Part shown: piece by piece, positions 7,325 to 10,715 of the stretch | Position numbering within the stretch: position 1 is the stretch's first letter | Layout: each line of letters opens with the position of its first letter | From: Paracoccaceae bacterium | GTDB lineage: Bacteria; Pseudomonadota; Alphaproteobacteria; Rhodobacterales; Rhodobacteraceae | Assembly: GCA_003551745.1 (NCBI GenBank) | Contig: PUNI01000607.1 | Span: 1 to 10,715 of the forward strand | Reading direction: 5' to 3' | DNA: 10,715 nt | Translations under genes and position numbers: made by a program | Notes under the pieces: generated by a model | Databases searched by the model: none | The model's input: the letters and a program-made list of their open reading frames with translations, nothing else | What the model was told of the DNA's origin: nothing

Positions 7325-7960
7325 ATGTACCCGCCATTCGTGCGCCTGCTGACAGCCCTCGACCGGTTCCGCCGCGACAGCCGCGGCACCATCACGACCG
7401 AGGCGGTGATCGTCCTGCCGATGCTGCTGTTCGTGCTGATCATGACCGTCGTCTTCTCCGACATGTTCCGCGCCCGGGCGACCAGCCAGAAGGCCGCCTA
7501 CACCATCGCCGACACGCTTTCACGCCAGACCGATCCGGTGGCCGGCGCCTATATCGACGGGCTCAACGAGCTTTACGCCTATCTGTCGCGCGCCCGTCAG
7601 CAGACCGCGCTGCGGGTCACCTCGGTGGCGTGGGATCCGGCCGAGGAGGAATACATGGTGATCTGGTCGCATCCCGCCGGGGACGGGCCGCCGCTGACGC
7701 AGGCCGAACTGATCAGCCATCACAAGCAGCGCCTGCCCACCATGCCCGCCGGCGAGACGATCATCCTCGTCGAGGCCAACATGAACTACACCCCGATGCT
7801 TACCGGCTACTTCCCGCCGCTCGACCTCAACACCGCCATCGTGACTCGGCCGCGCTTCACGCCGCAGCTGCGCTTCGATACCGGCGAAGAGATCATCTTC
7901 CTGCCCGGCGGCTCGGGCACCTGCGACGACGGCGACGAACTCTGCGGCGGAGGCGTCTGA
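7325..7960 (+). CDS. Second TadE/TadF-like pseudopilin-type protein
   Basis: 211 residues. Basic start, then R20-G21-T-I-T-T-E26-A and a hydrophobic helix (about 27-46, with the conserved Pro in IVLPMLL), again the G/xxxxE prepilin-type motif. The soluble part begins with QKAAYTIADTLSRQ, typical of the alphaproteobacterial TadE-like proteins that follow a VWA TadG-like gene. The tail is acidic and Gly/Cys-rich (GTCDDGDELCGGG), two Cys that could form a disulfide. I chose the ATG at 7325 because GAGGGAG lies about 6 bases upstream. An in-frame GTG at 7310 overlapping the previous stop would add five residues and cannot be excluded. It forms one operon with the two preceding genes. Function is inferred only from family and context. 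Confidence 0.85.
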   Translation: MYPPFVRLLTALDRFRRDSRGTITTEAVIVLPMLLFVLIMTVVFSDMFRARATSQKAAYTIADTLSRQTDPVAGAYIDGLNELYAYLSRARQQTALRVTSVAWDPAEEEYMVIWSHPAGDGPPLTQAELISHHKQRLPTMPAGETIILVEANMNYTPMLTGYFPPLDLNTAIVTRPRFTPQLRFDTGEEIIFLPGGSGTCDDGDELCGGGV

Positions 7961-8030
7961 CCGGCCGCGCCGCTCTGGTCCCGACCTGCGGACGCCGCTA
8001 TGCTTGCGGCCTCGCATGAGGGGCATGCCG

Positions 8031-8318
8031 ATGTCTGCACGCCGGTCAGCACGTCGTCGCCTGATCCGCTGCGTCGCCGCCGGCGCCGTGGCCCTGGTGC
8101 CGGCGACGGTCTGGCCGGATAGCTTCCCGACCCTGCGACCGATCGACGAGTTGCTGTCGGCCGCGCCGGCCCCGCGCCTCTCGACCGAAAGCGGTGATGC
8201 GCTGGCGGCGAGAGCGACACGGCTGGAGGCCCGGGCGGAAGCCCTGCGCCGGCGCGCGGTGATCGACGCCGCCACGCAGGCACGGGCCGACGCTCTCGCC
8301 GCACGCATCGCGCCCTAG
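8031..8318 (+). CDS. Small exported or membrane-anchored helical protein, unknown function
   Basis: 95 residues from the ATG at 8031, which has AGGGG 7 bases upstream. In-frame ATGs at 8016 and 8025 are possible but lack such a site. The N-terminus is strongly basic (four to six Arg in the first 13 residues), followed by a hydrophobic stretch (about 14-28, C-V-A-A-G-A-V-A-L-V-P) consistent with a signal peptide or anchor. After it comes a short Pro-containing segment (FPTLRPIDELLSA). The C-terminal 45 residues are Ala/Arg/Glu-rich and predicted helical, possibly a coiled coil (RLEARAEALRRRAV). I do not recognise a named family, though similar short proteins next to tad-like or hom genes are plausible in Rhodobacterales. 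The 70-base gap after the pilus-like trio allows cotranscription. Confidence 0.7.
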   Translation: MSARRSARRRLIRCVAAGAVALVPATVWPDSFPTLRPIDELLSAAPAPRLSTESGDALAARATRLEARAEALRRRAVIDAATQARADALAARIAP

Positions 8319-8346
8319 CTGCACGCGCCGCATCCTTTCGCGCCCG

Positions 8347-8360
8347 GCGCAACGTTGCGC
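8347..8360. promoter_or_regulatory. Perfect 14-bp palindrome upstream of hom
   Basis: GCGCAACGTTGCGC is a perfect inverted repeat with no spacer, about 83 bases before the hom start. Its right half overlaps a possible -35 (TTGCGC, 8355-8360) with a weak -10-like CTAACA 16 bases on (8377-8382), the geometry of a repressor operator. With no loop and no T-run it is a poor terminator. The binding protein is unknown. The palindrome is seen directly; its role is inferred. Confidence 0.4.
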
Positions 8361-8443
8361 TGTCCCACGCGACCGGCTAACAGGCGCCGCAGACACGGGC
8401 CGCGCCCGTCCCCCGCACCCGCGCCGCCAGCCCGGAGAGCCCC

Positions 8444-9730
8444 ATGCCCGACCCCCTGCGCCTCGGCATCGCCGGTCTGGGAACCGTGGGCGCAGGCGTG
8501 GTTCGGATCCTGCAGGACCACGCCGCGCTGATCGCCGGCCGCGCGGGTCGCGCGGTCGAGATCGCCGCCGTCTCCGCGCGTGACCGCGGTCGCGACCGCG
8601 GCGTCGACCTCTCCGGCCTGGTCTGGGAGGACGACCCGGTCGGGCTTGCCCGGCGCGACGATGTCGACCTGCTTGTCGAACTGATCGGCGGCGACGCCGG
8701 CCCCGCCAAGGTGGCGGTGCAGACGGCACTTGCAGCCGGCAAGGACGTGGTCACAGCCAACAAGGCGCTGCTTGCCGTGCACGGCCACTCGCTTGCGGAG
8801 CAAGCCGAGGCCCGGGGCGCCGTCCTGCGCTTCGAGGCCGCCGTCGCGGGCGGCATCCCGGTGATCAAGACGCTGACCGAGGCGCTGGCCGGCAACGAGA
8901 TCCGCCGCGTCATGGGGGTGATGAACGGCACCTGCAACTACATCCTGACCCGGATGGAGAGCGCCGGCCTGCCCTATGAAACGGTCTTCGCAGAGGCGCA
9001 GGCCCTTGGCTATCTCGAGGCCGATCCGACGCTCGACGTGGGCGGCATCGATGCGGCCCACAAACTCGCCCTGCTCGCCGCGATCGCCTTCGGCACGCGG
9101 GTCAGCTTCGATGCCGTCGAGATCGAGGGGATCGAGCGTGTCTCGATCGACGATATCCGGCACGCGGGCGACATGGGTTTCGTCATCAAGCTTCTGGGCG
9201 TCGCCCAGCAGACCGGCCGCGGACTGGAACAGCGCATGGCCCCCTGCCTTGTGCCGGCAGACAGCCCTCTGGGCCAGTTGCCCGGGGCCACCAACATGGT
9301 GGTGATCGAGGGAGACGCGGCGGGCCAGATCGTGCTGCGCGGCGCCGGCGCCGGACAGGGCCCGACCGCCTCTGCGGTGCTCTCCGACATCATCGAGATC
9401 GCCCGCGGCCTGCGGCTGCCGACCTTCGGCCAGCCAGCGGCGGGGCTGGCGGCGCCGGTGGCCGCACGCTCGGCTGCGCCGACGCCCTGGTATCTGCGCA
9501 TGCTGCTCGTCGACAAGCCCGGAGCGCTCGCGAAGGTCGCCCAGGCCCTCGGTGAGGCTGGCGTGTCGATCGACCGGATGCGCCAGTATCGCCACGACGA
9601 ACCCCATGCACCCGTCCTGATCGTCACCCATGCCACCACCCGGGACGCGATCCGCCACGCCGTCGAGGGAGCTCGCGCGTCGGGCGTTCTGGTGGGCGAA
9701 CCGGTAACCCTCGCCATCGAACTGCCGTAA
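8444..9730 (+). CDS. hom: Homoserine dehydrogenase
   Basis: 428 residues, the usual size of the monofunctional enzyme with a C-terminal ACT domain. It reduces aspartate-semialdehyde to homoserine with NAD(P)H, the branch point to threonine and methionine. Visible: the Rossmann motif G11-L-G-T-V-G16; T104-A-N-K107; G-G-I-P-V-I-K near 136-142; N161-G-T-C-N-Y166; GYLEADP with E192; and the catalytic pair D203-x3-K207 in GGIDAAHKLALL. The ACT domain (about 348-425, beginning WYLRMLLVDKPGALAKVA) usually mediates threonine feedback. GGAGAG lies just upstream of the ATG. The palindrome upstream may be an operator. The gene is preceded by 125 bases without a gene. Downstream, instead of a further metabolic gene, there is a gene-poor stretch and a tRNA used by an integrated element. 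Confidence 0.96.
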   Translation: MPDPLRLGIAGLGTVGAGVVRILQDHAALIAGRAGRAVEIAAVSARDRGRDRGVDLSGLVWEDDPVGLARRDDVDLLVELIGGDAGPAKVAVQTALAAGKDVVTANKALLAVHGHSLAEQAEARGAVLRFEAAVAGGIPVIKTLTEALAGNEIRRVMGVMNGTCNYILTRMESAGLPYETVFAEAQALGYLEADPTLDVGGIDAAHKLALLAAIAFGTRVSFDAVEIEGIERVSIDDIRHAGDMGFVIKLLGVAQQTGRGLEQRMAPCLVPADSPLGQLPGATNMVVIEGDAAGQIVLRGAGAGQGPTASAVLSDIIEIARGLRLPTFGQPAAGLAAPVAARSAAPTPWYLRMLLVDKPGALAKVAQALGEAGVSIDRMRQYRHDEPHAPVLIVTHATTRDAIRHAVEGARASGVLVGEPVTLAIELP

Positions 9731-10242
9731 TGCAGGCATCACACCCACGGGCGAACCATCTCCCAAGGCGGCAGAGGCCCGGCTTCCCCTCGTGCTCTCG
9801 ACAGAGCCCGATCGCAAGCCAACGCATCCGTGGGGCGCGCTTCCCGGCAACGCGCGACCCGGCCAGTCGGGTCCGGAGCATCCTTGCGAGGGCGCGCGTC
9901 ACCCGTTGAACGCCGATACCACCTGCCGAGCAACGGTGAAGCCGCCCCGGACGCCTCGCCTCGCGAGCCAGCAGCAGTTCCCCGGACGCGCAGACGGCCT
10001 CGGCCGGTCTTGTGTGCTCACCTGATGCGGCGCTCACGCCAACGCGGCCCTGCGGGCGGCGCACTCCGGCGGCGCGGGACTTCGCACAAGGCCGGGTCAC
10101 ACTTCGCCAGCACCCAATTGTCCAGCACCACGCCAGAGGCCACAACGCAGCCTCCGCCATGCTGCCCTCGGCCGGCTCCCGGTTTCGTCTTGACGACCCG
10201 CCGCCCGCCGCTTAGTCGATGCCGGCAGCCAGCCGGCGAGGC
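9731..10242. other. Gene-poor region between hom and tRNA-Met
   Basis: About 510 bases in which I support no gene. Frames are open on both strands, the longest being 178 codons on the minus strand and reaching into the hom 3' end. The translations are Arg/Pro/Cys/Trp-rich, lack domains and have no convincing ribosome-binding sites, as expected of GC-rich non-coding DNA. A 6-bp-stem hairpin (GACCCG, 6-base loop, CGGGTC, 9856-9873) has no T-run after it. A GCCGGC-AGCCA-GCCGGC hairpin (10221-10237) lies five bases before the tRNA. The region could be ordinary spacer or a decayed gene. Confidence 0.5.
10190..10218 (+). promoter_or_regulatory. Possible tRNA-Met promoter
   Basis: TTGACG at 10190-10195 matches the -35 consensus in five of six positions. 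Seventeen bases later is TAGTCG (10213-10218), a poor -10, as is common for tRNA promoters in GC-rich alphaproteobacteria. Transcription would begin near 10225, about 18 bases before the mature tRNA. Only the -35 box is persuasive. Confidence 0.35.
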
Positions 10243-10319
10243 GGCGGAGTAGCTCAGTTGGTTAGAGCAGCGGAATCATAATCCGCGTGTCGGGGGTTCA
10301 AGTCCCTCCTCCGCTACCA
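10243..10319 (+). tRNA. tRNA-Met (CAT), elongator type
   Basis: 77 bases including an encoded CCA. The acceptor stem GGCGGAG pairs with CTCCGCT with a terminal G-U. The D-arm contains AGCTCAGTTGGTTAGAGC. The anticodon stem GCGGA/TCCGC encloses the loop ATCATAA, anticodon CAT at 10277-10279. The T-arm has the GGTTCAAGTCC core. The sequence resembles alphaproteobacterial elongator tRNA-Met; the lysidine tRNA-Ile(CAT) and initiator tRNAs differ in acceptor and D-arm sequence, and the G1-U72 closure and A-T-C-A-T-A-A loop fit elongator Met. The antisense strand of positions 10276-10319 is also the end of the recombinase gene, so this tRNA is the likely attachment site of the element to the right. 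Confidence 0.96.
10276..10319. other. Likely attachment-site segment: tRNA 3' part shared with recombinase 3' end
   Basis: The 3' part of tRNA-Met is read on the minus strand as the last 14 codons plus stop of the recombinase (MVAEEGLEPPTRGL). The stop TGA is the complement of T33-C34-A35, that is, it includes two of the three anticodon bases. Such tails are a recognised mark of integrase genes abutting a tRNA attachment site. The tRNA is intact. The exact crossover point and the matching right-hand site cannot be placed, since only one end is in view. Confidence 0.6.
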
Positions 10320-10715
10320 TCAAAACCCGACACTTCGGGTTGTCGCCCAGAATAGCCCCCAGAAAGCCTTCGACGACCACGTCCAGCCCGGTTTCGGTTG
10401 GTGTCACGACCACGGCGCTGACGAGTTCGCGGATGATGGTGACTGCGTCGTGATCGGCGGCATGGAACCGGCCCGCGAGGTCGGCAAGCGCGCCGATGTA
10501 GCGCTCCACCGAGGCCGGGTGGATCTCGAGCACCTCGTGGGTTTCGTCCGCCCGGGCAAGGGCGGCTTCGGCCTCGCGGGCCTCATTCTGCAGCCGGTGG
10601 ATATCGGCCTCGGCGGCTGGGCCGTCCGTCACGCCATTTATGTAGAGATGGAAGGCCCGGTCGAATGCCGCCTTCGCCCGGGCGGTGGCGCGTTCCAGAC
10701 GTGCGCGGTCACGCC
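10276..10715 (-). CDS. Large serine recombinase, C-terminal fragment (cut by window edge)
   Basis: The frame is open from the right edge (10715) to the TGA at 10276, giving the last 145 or so residues; the N-terminus is outside the window. The first part is a charged helical, coiled-coil-like stretch (R-A-R-L-E-R-A-T-A-R-A-K ... RLQNEAREAEAALARA). It is followed by HPASVERYIGALADLAGRF and then IIRELVSAVVVTPTETGLDV with a final GFLGAIL. This pattern (HP..., a helical repeat, L-I-x-x-V-V-x-P, E-x-x-G-x-L-x-x-I-L) is the C-terminal end of large serine recombinases (resolvase/invertase catalytic domain, recombinase domain, zinc ribbon, coiled coil). The catalytic serine and zinc ribbon are not visible. 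The last 14 codons come from the antisense of tRNA-Met. The gene reads toward the tRNA, placing the element to the right. Confidence 0.8.
   Translation of the reverse strand, partial: RDRARLERATARAKAAFDRAFHLYINGVTDGPAAEADIHRLQNEAREAEAALARADETHEVLEIHPASVERYIGALADLAGRFHAADHDAVTIIRELVSAVVVTPTETGLDVVVEGFLGAILGDNPKCRVLMVAEEGLEPPTRGL
10324..10341. terminator. Hairpin just after tRNA-Met, overlapping the recombinase end
   Basis: AACCCGA, loop CACT, then TCGGGTT: a perfect 7-bp stem with a 4-base loop, starting five bases after the tRNA CCA. On the plus strand it is placed like a tRNA terminator but is not followed by a T-run. On the minus strand the hairpin is followed by TTTTG, closer to an intrinsic terminator, yet there it lies within the last codons of the recombinase. 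It could end transcription in either direction or be part of the recombination site. Confidence 0.4.

Noticed and set aside
9624..10160. Minus-strand frame of 178 codons downstream of hom
   Set aside because: It overlaps the hom 3' end antisense, has no plausible ribosome-binding site and no recognisable domain; treated as chance open frame, though a translated search would be decisive.
1..10715. CRISPR array, rRNA genes or complete insertion sequence
   Set aside because: No regularly spaced repeats, no rRNA sequence and no transposase with paired terminal repeats could be seen.

Overview
The window is GC-rich and reads as the chromosome of an alphaproteobacterium, most likely Rhodobacterales (roseobacter/Paracoccaceae type). 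The evidence is the soxB-soxD-soxA order, a TadG/TadE/TadE-like trio with the LRLTQ ending of its large member, an NAD-type glutamate dehydrogenase, and an alphaproteobacterial elongator tRNA-Met. This placement is an inference from gene content, not a search result.

Left part (1-3500, mostly minus strand). The end of a heterotetrameric sarcosine oxidase operon is transcribed leftward: soxB (beta), soxD (delta) and the first 27 codons of soxA (alpha), tightly packed. Between this operon and the next minus-strand gene lies a small plus-strand membrane protein of the superinfection-immunity family. Next comes gdhA-type glutamate dehydrogenase. Sarcosine oxidase releases glycine and one-carbon units, and glutamate dehydrogenase links 2-oxoglutarate and ammonia, so the region leans toward nitrogen and one-carbon metabolism. 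No direct functional link is shown.

Middle part (3679-8318, plus strand). A cation diffusion facilitator has an altered metal site. It is followed by three genes with N-terminal anchors of the Tad pilus type: a large von Willebrand A (VWA) TadG-like protein and two small TadE-like proteins. The last two carry prepilin-like G/xxxxE motifs. Then comes a small secreted or membrane-anchored helical protein of unknown function. No secretion ATPase or platform gene is in view.

Right part (8444-10715). Homoserine dehydrogenase (hom) is followed by about 510 bp with no supportable gene, then tRNA-Met(CAT). Immediately after the tRNA, on the opposite strand, is the C-terminal end of a large serine recombinase. 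Its last 14 codons and its stop are read from the antisense strand of the tRNA. This strongly suggests the left edge of an integrated element (genomic island or prophage) extending beyond the right end of the window. It is the most interesting structure here. I saw no CRISPR array, rRNA or intact insertion sequence, and no clearly new multi-gene system.
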